A DNA stretch of 40,092 nucleotides from Lachnospiraceae bacterium (GCA_014804655.1 JAAUZK010000012.1:1-40092), one strand, 5' to 3'. Counted from the first letter of the stretch, positions 1 to 8,325 are shown. The notes: generated by a model not told the origin, from the letters alone. Program-made: numbers and translations.

Positions 1-61
1 GCAGTTCAAGGTAATCGCGGTCTGCTTTTGTAAGTTCGATAGATGATGCTTTTCTTCCCAT
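1..61 (-). CDS. IS630-like transposase, N-terminal fragment cut by window edge
   Basis: Only the first 20 codons are inside the window, reading MGRKASSIELTKADRDYLEL, which resembles the opening of IS630-family transposases that begin with a helix-turn-helix. A GGAGG lies 8 bases before the ATG, and a good promoter lies at 92-120, so the frame looks expressed. A second ATG five bases upstream, in another frame, continues the acidic ORF described separately and has no such family resemblance. The remaining DDE catalytic part lies off the left edge and cannot be checked. The family call rests on a short stretch and is tentative. Confidence 0.5.
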   Translation of the reverse strand, partial: MGRKASSIELTKADRDYLEL

Positions 62-91
62 GGCATTGTCCTCCAAAATTTATCTGGATTT

Positions 92-120
92 ATTATACCA
101 TGGCGGAGATATTTAGTCCA
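92..120 (-). promoter_or_regulatory. Sigma-A promoter of the IS630-like transposase
   Basis: On the minus strand TGGACT (115-120) and a perfect TATAAT (92-97) are separated by 17 bases, followed by a GGAGG and the transposase ATG. It probably lies inside the element's terminal region. Confidence 0.55.
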
Positions 121-141
121 CTTATTTAAAAGATAATATAC

Positions 142-474
142 TAGTTCTGAATCCACTTCTTCTGAATCCGGATTTTCTAAATCGGGTTCATCCGAATTCG
201 ATTCTTCGGGTTCTTCCTTTTCTGGCGAATCGGTTTCCCCAGATTCCTCTCCCTCTTCTTCGTTTTTATCCTTTTCCCCCTCGTTTTTTCCGTCGTCTTC
301 CTCCGATTCTTTTTCTTCGTCATCCAACGTTGCTAACTCATCAGTTTCACTTTGCAATGCAATTTTCACTGCATCATTATCATTATTCGCCGCCATAGCC
401 GTCATAGTACTTTCCTGCATGAGCAAAGCAATGACTAACAAATAAGTGATAAATTTTGTCAGTTTTTTTCCCAT
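142..474 (-). pseudogene. Acidic secreted protein, 3' part apparently replaced by an IS630-like insertion
   Basis: The reading frame opens with ATG at 474 and encodes a signal peptide (MGKKLTK followed by a hydrophobic stretch, probable cut after TAMAA). After it comes a run very rich in Glu, Asp, Ser, Pro and Lys (repeats of the type EES, SDEPD, NPDSEEVDSE). Composition changes abruptly near 142, where a CTAG at 141-144 resembles an IS630 target, and the frame then runs open through the element's promoter and ribosome site to position 1. I infer an exported, low-complexity protein whose C-terminus was lost to the insertion. The acidic part resembles spacer regions of surface proteins; no catalytic domain remains. 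The exact junction cannot be fixed from one element end. Confidence 0.5.
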
Positions 475-532
475 AATACCTTCTAATTCTCCTTTCAGAC
501 TTTTGTAAAGCATAATAAATTCCGTAATTTAA

Positions 533-560
533 ATTATAAACTTTATGATACTCAAACCAA
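533..560 (-). promoter_or_regulatory. Candidate promoter of the acidic secreted-protein gene
   Basis: Minus-strand TTGGTT (555-560) and a perfect TATAAT (533-538) are 16 bases apart, about 60 bases before the ATG at 474. The -35 box is weak. The 475-649 spacer is otherwise AT-rich, with no clear terminator for the anti-sigma gene. Confidence 0.4.
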
Positions 561-649
561 ATCCATGTTTTTCAATTTAAGTATCTTTTTTTTATTTTTT
601 TCAAAATAAAATCCACACTTTGTATAATTTCAACGTAAATTTACAACAA

Positions 650-2008
650 TTATTTGTGCCGCGTATCAACCACTGTCTTGAACAGCGCTTTTTCTTCCAA
701 CACACTTCTGAACTTCTCATCATCTTCCAATGCATACGCCTTGATCTCATCCATATACTCATCATAATCGCAGATGTAAACAGTCACCGTGGAGATATCA
801 CATCCGGCAATCGCCAGTTCGTATGCATTGCTGCTGCCCGACGCCAGTTTCTTTCCATCCTTATCAAGCGCTACCGCAAACGTCAGTCTATTCGCCGGCT
901 CAATCGTATGCAGCGTCAACTCTACCGGAGAGATTTCTATCATATCGAGTCCGATTCCCTGTTCATTCACTTCTCCAATCTGAATGGTCTGTACATCCGC
1001 AGTGCTTTTCTCAATCTTGCAGGACGGGAATTCCCAATTTCCGCGTACCCTGTATTGATTCCCGTTCTCCGCGTCTATCACTTCCCTGCAATATCCCCGC
1101 AAAGATTCTATCTTTATCTCCACCGCAAATTCTTCCGGCACTTCATAGCGGTTCATATACAGATCCCATGTCTCCTCTGTAACAGCCGGAAGCTCTTCTC
1201 CCTTTTCCTCGGCTTCTCTGCACGCTGCTTCATATTTGCTGTCATCTACATTGATAGAATCATAATCCACGCGCATAATTCCTGCAAATGTATGTGCATT
1301 CTCCAGCCTGCCCTCTATATTCCTGAAACCGCCTACTATGGTATCCCTAAAGGAGTACTGTTCTTCTGTTCTTGCCTGAATAAGCTGATAATCCGTGTCT
1401 CCCATGGTGGCAAAGGCAGGGAATTCCTCCTCGTTTTCTATGCAGACACCAAAGAAAATTGCCTGATTAGATGCATAGTATTCCGTGAAAGTAACGGTGA
1501 TCCCATTATCCTGATCCCGATAAATAAAACCTTCATCTCTCACTGATTCGCCGGAAATGTCGTTCTCCGATTCCGCATCCTCATCGATTATATTCGGATC
1601 GCTTCCGACCATTAGATATGACTTCTCTTTCGCATTTTGCGGAGACCTTGCATTTTCATCATACAACCGCGTCGTCTCATCCTCCGGTATCCTTCCGAAC
1701 GGAAATACTTCCTGCACTTTTGCAAAAATATTTCCAAGGATCGGAATGCTTACCGCAAGCGACGGATTTGCAACGCAGATACCTATGGATACAATAATTA
1801 CCGCCGCCACAGTTCCGAGGCCATAAGCAAGTTTGTGCCATGTAGAAATCGTCCTCTGCCTATCCGATTTCCCCTCCCGTGCGGCAGTCTCCGCCCGCTC
1901 CTGTCTGATACTCTCCAACGTTTCGCGGATTCTTGTATCTATTACTTGATTTTGTATGGATGCCGTACCCAGAATATTTCTTAAATCATCGTCAGAATAT
2001 TTTCTCAT
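650..2008 (-). CDS. DUF4179-family anti-sigma factor
   Basis: This 452-residue protein is a probable membrane-spanning anti-sigma factor for the ECF sigma gene just upstream. The N-terminal part (about residues 1-60, opening MRKYSDDDLRNIL) is polar and would sit in the cytoplasm, binding the sigma factor. One hydrophobic segment follows at about 61-90, then a large extracytoplasmic domain rich in beta-type sequence. I chose the ATG at 2008 because GAAAGGAG lies 7 bases before it; an upstream in-frame TTG overlaps that ribosome site and is unlikely. The gene follows the sigma gene by 33 bases, the usual two-gene cassette. In this family signal sensing releases the sigma factor, often by proteolysis; the signal here is unknown. 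Confidence 0.8.
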   Translation of the reverse strand: MRKYSDDDLRNILGTASIQNQVIDTRIRETLESIRQERAETAAREGKSDRQRTISTWHKLAYGLGTVAAVIIVSIGICVANPSLAVSIPILGNIFAKVQEVFPFGRIPEDETTRLYDENARSPQNAKEKSYLMVGSDPNIIDEDAESENDISGESVRDEGFIYRDQDNGITVTFTEYYASNQAIFFGVCIENEEEFPAFATMGDTDYQLIQARTEEQYSFRDTIVGGFRNIEGRLENAHTFAGIMRVDYDSINVDDSKYEAACREAEEKGEELPAVTEETWDLYMNRYEVPEEFAVEIKIESLRGYCREVIDAENGNQYRVRGNWEFPSCKIEKSTADVQTIQIGEVNEQGIGLDMIEISPVELTLHTIEPANRLTFAVALDKDGKKLASGSSNAYELAIAGCDISTVTVYICDYDEYMDEIKAYALEDDEKFRSVLEEKALFKTVVDTRHK

Positions 2009-2041
2009 AATTATGCTCCTTTCCAAAACTTTTCCGTCCCC

Positions 2042-2569
2042 TTAACGTTCTTTTTCCATCTGCTCACGAAGCTGTATTTTTCCTCTGCGAATTTTACTTT
2101 TCACAGTGTTCTCTTTCATATGTAATATGTCCGCGATCTCTGCCGTCGTAAATTGCTCGCCGAAATACAGCTGAAATATTACCCTGCTGTCTTCGGGAAG
2201 CGCTTTTAGCAGATCAAAAAACTCCAGATCAGCACTTATCGATTCCGCAGACCCGCTGATTTCCCAATGATCTTGTGCATACTCATCCGCACTCACCTCA
2301 AATTGCAGATGGTTCTTATTTTTGCGGTAAATCTTCGTACAGTTATTGATCAGAATCCTTACAAGCCACGTTTTAAAATATTCTGCTTTCTTCAACTGTC
2401 CGATATGCTCATAGGCATCCAGTATCGTATCCTGTATAACATCCGCAATATCGTTTTCATCCCTCAGCCATGCGACGGCAATTCTCTTAAGCGCGTCCTG
2501 GTTAAGCTCTATTAATCTGATAAATGCATCCGCATCTCCTTTTTTCGCTAATCTGACCAAATGTTCCAT
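2042..2569 (-). CDS. ECF-type RNA polymerase sigma factor (SigV-like)
   Basis: At 175 residues this is the normal size for an extracytoplasmic-function sigma factor. Region 2 covers about residues 10-80 (DENDIADVIQDTILDAYEHI, then KTWLVRILINNC), giving -10 recognition and core binding. Region 4 covers about 118-172 (ALPEDSRVIFQLYFGEQFT, then TAEIADILHMKENTVKSKIRRG), a helix-turn-helix reading the -35 box. The ATG at 2569 has only a weak GAGAG before it. The anti-sigma gene follows directly, and the pair probably autoregulates from the promoter at 2628-2657. The regulon cannot be deduced; nothing ties it firmly to the neighbouring sugar locus. Confidence 0.88.
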   Translation of the reverse strand: MEHLVRLAKKGDADAFIRLIELNQDALKRIAVAWLRDENDIADVIQDTILDAYEHIGQLKKAEYFKTWLVRILINNCTKIYRKNKNHLQFEVSADEYAQDHWEISGSAESISADLEFFDLLKALPEDSRVIFQLYFGEQFTTAEIADILHMKENTVKSKIRRGKIQLREQMEKER

Positions 2570-2627
2570 CTCTCGATCACACCTTTCTTCCGACTGGTAT
2601 AGCAGGTATTTTATCCCTTTTACTTAA

Positions 2628-2657
2628 TTAGATAAACAGAAAATCTGTTTAGTTGCA
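2628..2657 (-). promoter_or_regulatory. Candidate ECF-type promoter with embedded palindrome
   Basis: On the minus strand TGCAACT (2651-2657) could be an ECF -35 AAC-type box and TCTAA (2628-2632) a -10. Between them lies a perfect inverted repeat with 7-base arms, AAACAGA and TCTGTTT, around three bases (2634-2650). This would fit autoregulation of the sigma/anti-sigma pair. The palindrome could equally be an operator. Confidence 0.35.
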
Positions 2658-2699
2658 GGGAAATAATTTTCGTACTTGATAGATAAATTAAAACCAAAC

Positions 2700-2725
2700 A
2701 AAAAAGACAGACATATTGCCTGTCT
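2700..2725 (-). terminator. Rho-independent terminator of the cytoplasmic GH28/GH49-clan gene
   Basis: Minus-strand hairpin with arms AGACAG (2720-2725) and CTGTCT (2705-2710), followed by a T run (2700-2705). It lies 13 bases past the stop at 2738. Confidence 0.7.
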
Positions 2726-2737
2726 CTTCTTTCAGAT

Positions 2738-4186
2738 TTACAAAAAAATAATGCCCAACTCCGTCGTAGTATCGGTGTCAATTTCAAACTGTCCGCTTTC
2801 AAAATCTTTAATTTTTTTTCCTTTAATTTCCAGATTCTTTATTGTAACATTCCGAACTTTATGATCCTCGTCAAACCCTTTGATGCGGGATTTCGGCGCA
2901 TAACCTGCAAGCACATTCACATTCTCAATGGTTACATCAGATATGGTTCCCCTTTCCTTTGTTGTGGACCAGTTAGAATTCTGCGTAATATTAATATCTA
3001 TCAGATATGGTATTTCATCCGCATCACCGCTCCCCACCAAATTATACTCGACCACGATATTCCGAAAAATAATATCCGATACTGCTGCATCGTCTGCATT
3101 ATGCACGGATATAACCGGTTTATGGAAATTGTTCAAAACTGTTATATCCTCAAATACAATATTGCTGATAGAAGCATTTTCTCTACTACCTTTGTTCGTC
3201 TCATATCCGATTTCCATGGACTGTGCGAAATCCGTCCAAAGCTGCATATGTGTAAATGTAATATGATCAGAATTCCCATCATAGTTTTTGACTACAAGAG
3301 AATCATCCCATGTTCTTATAAAACAATTTTTGATTTCGTAATTTTTACAAGATTGCAGAGTAATACCATCCCCATTAGGTCTTGCGGAAATGATTCTGAC
3401 GCCGTCTATCACACCATTTTTAGAATCAAACCCTTGACATACCCATGCATTTGCGTTCAAAACAATGATATCCTCTATCTTAATATTTTCACAGTGATCG
3501 AATTTTAACGGGATATGATACGTTTTACCCTTCCAGCCCGACAAATGAGACCCATCTATAATGCCACGTCCTTTTACCGTAACATTTTTGGCAAAATCAG
3601 CATTTACAACGCCATGAACAACTGCTCCGCCCGCAAGATAGAGTGTCTGCCCATCCTTTAACATGATTGTTTCCATATCCCACTCACCGGGACCGATATA
3701 AACTACATTTTCATCTTCCGGAGAATAACTTTCCGTTTCAATCGGATTCGCAAAAATATGCACCGCTCTCTCCGGAGAGTCATTAAAAGTAACCGTATAG
3801 TTATCCGGCCGTTCAATCATAAAGGTAACTGTAGAGTTTACTTTATCAATCTGCGCTTCTATACCATAACTAACGGGACTAATCTTAACTGCCTTCAATT
3901 CCCTTCCCGGAACGGTAATCTGAACTCTTACTTCTCCTTCAAAATCAAAATAAGTGATCGGTGTTCTGGAAATAGGCGGCATATAGTTGTCTACCCATTT
4001 TCTTGCATGATTGACATTTGTGTCATAAACATAACAATCATGCCCGTTTACCGTAATCTGTGTATCTGTGCAATGCATCAGAGCAAAATCCCTCTGGTCT
4101 TCCGAAGTGCTCTTCAAATCCTCTTCTCCCGCATCCTTCAATGACCGTGGACCTTCATATAATACCAGTTTTGTATTTTTCAACAT
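2738..4186 (-). CDS. Right-handed beta-helix glycoside hydrolase, GH28/GH49 clan, predicted cytoplasmic
   Basis: A 482-residue two-domain protein. Residues 1-150 look like the N-terminal beta-sandwich of GH49 dextranase/isopullulanase (the stretch around RPDNYTVTFND and HIFANPIE). From about 160 onward it is a parallel beta-helix. Three acidic residues in the clan's catalytic layout are present: D273 in NGDGI and D294/D295 in TWDDS, spaced 21-22 apart. The GHG histidine motif of polygalacturonases is absent, replaced by AQSMEIGYET, so pectin is an unlikely substrate. Start at 4186 is set by GGGAGGG 7 bases before it; an upstream in-frame ATG lacks a site. No signal peptide is seen, so I infer cleavage of imported oligosaccharides. 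It is divergent from lacI. Its closest relative here is the membrane-anchored paralogue at 5961-7580. Exact linkage specificity is unknown. Confidence 0.75.
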   Translation of the reverse strand: MLKNTKLVLYEGPRSLKDAGEEDLKSTSEDQRDFALMHCTDTQITVNGHDCYVYDTNVNHARKWVDNYMPPISRTPITYFDFEGEVRVQITVPGRELKAVKISPVSYGIEAQIDKVNSTVTFMIERPDNYTVTFNDSPERAVHIFANPIETESYSPEDENVVYIGPGEWDMETIMLKDGQTLYLAGGAVVHGVVNADFAKNVTVKGRGIIDGSHLSGWKGKTYHIPLKFDHCENIKIEDIIVLNANAWVCQGFDSKNGVIDGVRIISARPNGDGITLQSCKNYEIKNCFIRTWDDSLVVKNYDGNSDHITFTHMQLWTDFAQSMEIGYETNKGSRENASISNIVFEDITVLNNFHKPVISVHNADDAAVSDIIFRNIVVEYNLVGSGDADEIPYLIDINITQNSNWSTTKERGTISDVTIENVNVLAGYAPKSRIKGFDEDHKVRNVTIKNLEIKGKKIKDFESGQFEIDTDTTTELGIIFL

Positions 4187-4251
4187 TTTCTTACCCTCCC
4201 AAAATTTTAATTGCACTTCTTTTCATTTATTGATAGACTATTATAAATGAA

Positions 4252-4267
4252 AGTTTAACCTTCAATC
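4252..4267. promoter_or_regulatory. Candidate LacI-family operator between lacI and the GH28/GH49-clan gene
   Basis: AGTTTAACCTTCAATC shares AGTTTAACNNTCAA with 16313-16328 upstream of the binding-protein operon. A minus-strand TATAAT (4240-4245) for the hydrolase lies next to it, and a plus-strand TATTAT (4239-4244) may serve lacI. A repressor bound here could block both divergent promoters. The site itself is only a partial palindrome; the case rests on its repetition at the other promoter. Confidence 0.5.
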
Positions 4268-4288
4268 TACCGGAAAGGAAGCAACTTC

Positions 4289-5299
4289 ATGGTGACAATA
4301 AAAGACATTGCGGAAGTAACAGGTGTAAGCTGTACTACCGTATCTAACGTAATACATAACAGACACCATCGTGTATCTGCCGAAACCATCGAAAAAATCA
4401 ATACTGCAATCAAAGACCTCGGTTATATTCCCAATATGTCCGCACGCGCCCTTGTTTCCAGTTCTTCCAAGGTAATAGGGTTTATTAATCATATGGTAAC
4501 CGGCAAAGACCTCAATTTCATGGAAGATCCGTTTCACTCTGTTTTCATTGGCATTCTGGAACGCAAACTGCGTGAACATGGTTATTACTTAATGCTCCGT
4601 ACTGTTGACACCTCGGAAGAATTACTTGCCTTTCTTCAAAACTGGAATGTAGACGGCCTTTTTCTGACCGGTGTATTTCAAGATACTTTCTTTGATAACC
4701 TCAGCTCATTGGATATCCCTGTTGTTTTGATCGACAGCTATGTCAAACAGTTAAATGTCTTCAATATCGGTCTGGAGGACTTTAACGGCTGTTATGCCGC
4801 AACCAATTACCTCATCGAAAAGGGACATCGGAATATTGCGTTCGTATCTCCCAGCGTGTATGAAAGCGGTGTTACCAAAGAGCGTTTCAACGGGTATAAG
4901 CAGGCTCTTGCCGATGCCTCTATTCCTTATAACGAGCAGCTTGTTATTAAAAGCGAAATGGACTATGCCTCATGTAAAATCGCAAGCGACACATTATGTG
5001 CCCTTCCACAAGTAACAGCAGTTGTGACAACTGCCGATATTCTGGCCGCCGGAATCATGGTACATCTTCGTAACAATGGGAAATCCATTCCTGATGATAT
5101 TTCCGTTATCGGTTTTGATGATATTGCGATCTCTCGTCTGGTCACGCCTCCGCTTACCACAATTCATCAGGATATCAATCTAAAAGGTTCCCTTGCCGTA
5201 GATATGATGTTACAAAAACTGGAGGGCATAACCCCCCAGCAATCACAAATTATACTCCCGACACAATTAATTGAACGAGGCAGTGTCCGTATTTTGTAG
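4289..5299 (+). CDS. LacI-family transcriptional repressor of the alpha-glucoside locus
   Basis: A 336-residue protein of standard LacI/GalR length. Residues 3-23 form the helix-turn-helix (TIKDIAEVTGVSCTTVSNVI) and the hinge helix follows near NMSARAL. The periplasmic-binding-protein-like sensor fills residues 60-336, with the conserved endings GFDDIAISRLVTPPLTTI and RGSV. AAAGGAA precedes the ATG by 8 bases. It is divergent from the cytoplasmic beta-helix hydrolase and convergent, two bases apart, with the end of the eight-gene operon. I infer that it represses both units through the shared motif at 4252-4267 and 16313-16328, with an imported sugar or a sugar phosphate as inducer. The effector cannot be read from sequence. 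Confidence 0.9.
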   Translation: MVTIKDIAEVTGVSCTTVSNVIHNRHHRVSAETIEKINTAIKDLGYIPNMSARALVSSSSKVIGFINHMVTGKDLNFMEDPFHSVFIGILERKLREHGYYLMLRTVDTSEELLAFLQNWNVDGLFLTGVFQDTFFDNLSSLDIPVVLIDSYVKQLNVFNIGLEDFNGCYAATNYLIEKGHRNIAFVSPSVYESGVTKERFNGYKQALADASIPYNEQLVIKSEMDYASCKIASDTLCALPQVTAVVTTADILAAGIMVHLRNNGKSIPDDISVIGFDDIAISRLVTPPLTTIHQDINLKGSLAVDMMLQKLEGITPQQSQIILPTQLIERGSVRIL

Positions 5300-5301
5300 T
5301 G

Positions 5302-5940
5302 CTATTCTTTCGGCGCATAGATCTCGATCTCGGCGGCCTGACCGGCGGTAGCGCCTGTATTGGCATAGAATACAAAACGAATATACCAGGCTTCCACCGG
5401 TGCATCAAATTCCATATAGGCATAATTGCCGCTATTCGGGTCAAAGGACAGCGTGGTTCTCGGATAAACAGTAGTAAAATTCTCATTATCTTCGCTGATC
5501 TGTACCTCTACATCCTGCGTGCGGGCACCCCAATTGGAACGGGGATTCAGCAGTATGCGCGTACCGGATATCGTCACACTTTCTTCCATATCGAATGTAA
5601 TTTCATTGGGATAATCATCTGCCCTACCCTCCCAATAAGTCAGTGTCTCTCCGTCGTTTATGTTGCGGCAATGATACACCTGCGTGTGCCCGTCTTCGCT
5701 TACAGTCCTGTCCAAGGCGATGTTTTCACCGTAATCAACAGGTTCTTCTTCAGGCAGAACCCATTCAGGGTGCACTTCAAAATCATCCTGATCCGGAGCT
5801 GACACCAGCGTAACATTGGTGTTGACCTTTTCGACGGGTTTACGTGTCGAAACAGCCCAAAAACCCACACCGAGCGCAGCCACAATGATAACCGCCAGCA
5901 CTACAAGGATCACTTTTTTGTTGTTCTCTGTGTTTTTCAT
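5302..5940 (-). CDS. Membrane-anchored F5/8 type C (discoidin) carbohydrate-binding protein
   Basis: This 212-residue protein has a short basic N-terminus, one membrane segment at about 9-30 (VILVVLAVIIVAALGVGFW) and a linker. A single discoidin-type domain follows at about 72-212: GENIALDRTVSEDGHTQVYH, YWEG, WGARTQ, then FDPNSGNY and a closing EIEIYAP. This pattern is typical of F5/8 type C modules attached to bacterial glucan-degrading enzymes. No catalytic domain is present. GGAGG lies 7 bases before the ATG. It is the last gene of the operon, just after the anchored beta-helix hydrolase, which itself lacks such a module. I infer that it holds substrate at the outer membrane face for that enzyme. 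The ligand is unproven. Confidence 0.78.
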   Translation of the reverse strand: MKNTENNKKVILVVLAVIIVAALGVGFWAVSTRKPVEKVNTNVTLVSAPDQDDFEVHPEWVLPEEEPVDYGENIALDRTVSEDGHTQVYHCRNINDGETLTYWEGRADDYPNEITFDMEESVTISGTRILLNPRSNWGARTQDVEVQISEDNENFTTVYPRTTLSFDPNSGNYAYMEFDAPVEAWYIRFVFYANTGATAGQAAEIEIYAPKE

Positions 5941-5960
5941 GGTAAAACCTCCGTTCCCTC

Positions 5961-7580
5961 TCAGTCAGTCTTTGGGATCATCACGGCGACAGACTGCGGC
6001 AATTCGCCGTCATTTATAAAGCTGATACCCTCCGTGAACTTATCGATGGAGGTAGATGGATTTTCGTGCACATTTGCATCAGTTACTGCCTCACCGCGCA
6101 AATATAAATCTTTTACTGTAATATTGCTGCATAGGGAGGTTTCGTCAAAGCCCTGAATGCGGATTGGACAGAAGTTTCCCTCAATAAAGTCTATTGTATC
6201 ATCACCGTCCAGCACATATATTCCTTCAAAAACGACATCGCTGATACTGCCTCTGTTCTGAACAGTAGTCCAGTTGCTCTTTAGGTTATTGATGTCGATT
6301 AGCTGTGCATTATCTCCGGCATCACCTTTACCCATGGAAGCGTCCTCGACAATTATATTGGCATACCGAATACCGGAAATGGCACAGTTGTCAGCATTGT
6401 GAATACTCATTACCGGTTTATGAAAGTTATGCAGCACCGTAATATTCCGAAACGTGATATCCTGTATTATTGGATTGATCTTATTACCCTTGTTAGTTTC
6501 GTAACCAATCTCCATCGACTGGGCGAGATCGGTCCAAACCTGACAATTATCAAAGGTAATATCAACCGAGTCAGAACCGGATTCGGTAGCATAGTTCTTT
6601 ACTACCAGGCTGTCATCCCATGTACGGATAAAGCTGTTCTTTACCGAAACATTCTGACAAGACTGAACAGTGATACCGTCACCATTTGGACGGGCGCTGA
6701 TCAACTTGATACCATCGATGTTTACGTCGCTGCAGTTATACAGGTTCACACACCATGCATTGGGATCCAGCACTGCCACACCGCTGATATCCACGTTCTT
6801 ACATTTACTCAGATTGATCGGCACATAAGCGGCATAGCCGTTTAGCATCCAGCTCTCGTTGTTGGAGCCGTCAAAAAAGCCGTGACCGCCGATTTTGATA
6901 TCACTGGCACCCGTAGCGTTGATGGTTCCTTGAATGATCGCCCCTCCGGAAATATAAAGCTCCATACCATCCGTCAGCGACAAATTATCAATGCTCCATG
7001 CTCCGGGACCGATATATTTAACAGTATCCGAGCTCTCCGTGGGAGCATCGTAGTCAATGGCATTAGCGAAGATATACATAGCCGTCATTGCATCGTCATT
7101 ATATTCAACAGTGTAAATACCGGGCTTCTCAATTTCAAACTTGATTATGCTTCCCTCCACCTCCGGCACAATACCTTCCACCAACGGACGAACCACCACT
7201 TGATTCAGTTCGGCCTCATCGTCTAAAACCGTAATCTCCATTTGCACTGAACTACCGTCAAAATCAAAGGAAGTAACCGGCGCTGTGGAAAGCGAAGGCA
7301 GATAATTGCTCTTCCAACTGTGAGTATTGTTTACCGCAGTGTCATAAACAAACAATTCATTGTCATTGACCCTCATGGAAACAGCCGCAGATGCCGCAAC
7401 AGGCTTTGGTCCTTCATATAGTATCAGGTTAGTTGTCTCCGGCTCTGCGTGTGGCATAAAAATCTCTGTTGTCAGTGCAAGCACGCAGAACACAATAGAC
7501 AAAACCGCACCGACAGACAGAATAATCAGTAAAATGTTCTCACCCTTGCTGCCGTTTTTTTGTGAAACGTCTGAATTCAT
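5961..7580 (-). CDS. Membrane-anchored beta-helix glycoside hydrolase, GH28/GH49 clan
   Basis: A 539-residue paralogue of the protein at 2738-4186, with an added membrane segment at about 15-42 and an outside-facing body. The beta-sandwich-like domain spans about 50-175 and the beta-helix about 190-520. The same blocks are conserved: NGDGIT (D301), TWDDSLVVKNY (D322, D323), WTDLAQSMEIGYETN and NFHKPV. These carry the three acidic residues of the GH28/GH49 clan while lacking the pectinase GHG motif. GGGAGG precedes the ATG by 9 bases. It lies between pgmB and the discoidin protein in the operon. I infer that it cuts an alpha-glucan outside the cell before ABC import. Polygalacturonase is the likely automatic label but does not fit the GH65 context. 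Confidence 0.77.
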   Translation of the reverse strand: MNSDVSQKNGSKGENILLIILSVGAVLSIVFCVLALTTEIFMPHAEPETTNLILYEGPKPVAASAAVSMRVNDNELFVYDTAVNNTHSWKSNYLPSLSTAPVTSFDFDGSSVQMEITVLDDEAELNQVVVRPLVEGIVPEVEGSIIKFEIEKPGIYTVEYNDDAMTAMYIFANAIDYDAPTESSDTVKYIGPGAWSIDNLSLTDGMELYISGGAIIQGTINATGASDIKIGGHGFFDGSNNESWMLNGYAAYVPINLSKCKNVDISGVAVLDPNAWCVNLYNCSDVNIDGIKLISARPNGDGITVQSCQNVSVKNSFIRTWDDSLVVKNYATESGSDSVDITFDNCQVWTDLAQSMEIGYETNKGNKINPIIQDITFRNITVLHNFHKPVMSIHNADNCAISGIRYANIIVEDASMGKGDAGDNAQLIDINNLKSNWTTVQNRGSISDVVFEGIYVLDGDDTIDFIEGNFCPIRIQGFDETSLCSNITVKDLYLRGEAVTDANVHENPSTSIDKFTEGISFINDGELPQSVAVMIPKTD

Positions 7581-7619
7581 AAAATGCAGCCTCCCTTTCC
7601 CATATCATATTTTGAAAAC

Positions 7620-8261
7620 TTACTCTGCGACTGTCAGCAAATCACCAAAAGATTTCATATTATAGGTTGCCATGCTGCTCGAAGCAGCAGGACCAAGTGC
7701 TGCACTATCAAATCCGCCGGCAATAGCACCCTGAATACCAGCCTCGGCATCCTCCACCACCATACATTCCTTCGGGTCCAGATGCAGCATATCCGCAGCC
7801 ATCAGGAACACCTCAGGATCGGGTTTGGATTTTGTGATATTGTTGCCGTCAGAAATTGCGTCAAAGAAGTCACCCAAACCAATGCGTTCCAAGATCAGCG
7901 GTGTATTCTTACTGGAAGAACCGATTGCCAGTTTGATTCCCTTAGCCCGCAAAGCATTCAGGGTATCCCTAACCTCATCGGATAAATCCGCAGGACTCAT
8001 AGATTGAAGATAATTTCTGTAGAGATCATTCTTTTTGGTCGCCAGCGCAATCTTATCCTCCTCGCTGAGTGTCGGTCCCTGATATTCCTCCAGAACAATC
8101 TCCAAACTGGCCATACGGGAGACACCGCGCAGCCGGTCATTCTTTGTTTCATCGAAAGGTGCGTCAATGGAATCTGCCAGCGCTTTCCATGCCAGATAGT
8201 GATAGTGGTCGGTGAAGCAGATCACGCCGTCCAGATCGAATATAATTCCTTTATATTTCAT
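7620..8261 (-). CDS. pgmB: Beta-phosphoglucomutase
   Basis: This HAD-superfamily protein of 213 residues converts beta-glucose-1-phosphate, the product of the GH65 enzymes, to glucose-6-phosphate. Motif I is DLDGV with D9 as nucleophile and D11 as acid/base; the helical cap starts near DHYHYLAW. Motif II is GSSSKN (S115-S117), motif III is K146 in SKPDP, and the magnesium-binding E170/D171 lie in EDAEAGI. GAGGAGGT sits 7 bases before the ATG at 8261, so the longer in-frame opening is rejected. It follows the second phosphorylase closely in the operon. HAD enzymes vary in substrate, but the two GH65 neighbours make this assignment strong. Confidence 0.92.
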   Translation of the reverse strand: MKYKGIIFDLDGVICFTDHYHYLAWKALADSIDAPFDETKNDRLRGVSRMASLEIVLEEYQGPTLSEEDKIALATKKNDLYRNYLQSMSPADLSDEVRDTLNALRAKGIKLAIGSSSKNTPLILERIGLGDFFDAISDGNNITKSKPDPEVFLMAADMLHLDPKECMVVEDAEAGIQGAIAGGFDSAALGPAASSSMATYNMKSFGDLLTVAE

Positions 8262-8325
8262 AAATTTTACCTCCTCATCCGCTTCCGCGGACATCCAATT
8301 CAATTGCTTGAAAATGCTTTCGTTC

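Noticed and set aside
1..141. Acidic protein truly continuing to the left edge
   Set aside because: The frame is open, but the sequence there has a promoter, ribosome site and transposase start, and its composition is unlike the acidic part.
2738..7580. Pectin-degrading (polygalacturonase) locus
   Set aside because: The GHG histidine motif is missing in both beta-helix proteins and the neighbours are GH65 phosphorylases and beta-phosphoglucomutase, not uronate enzymes.
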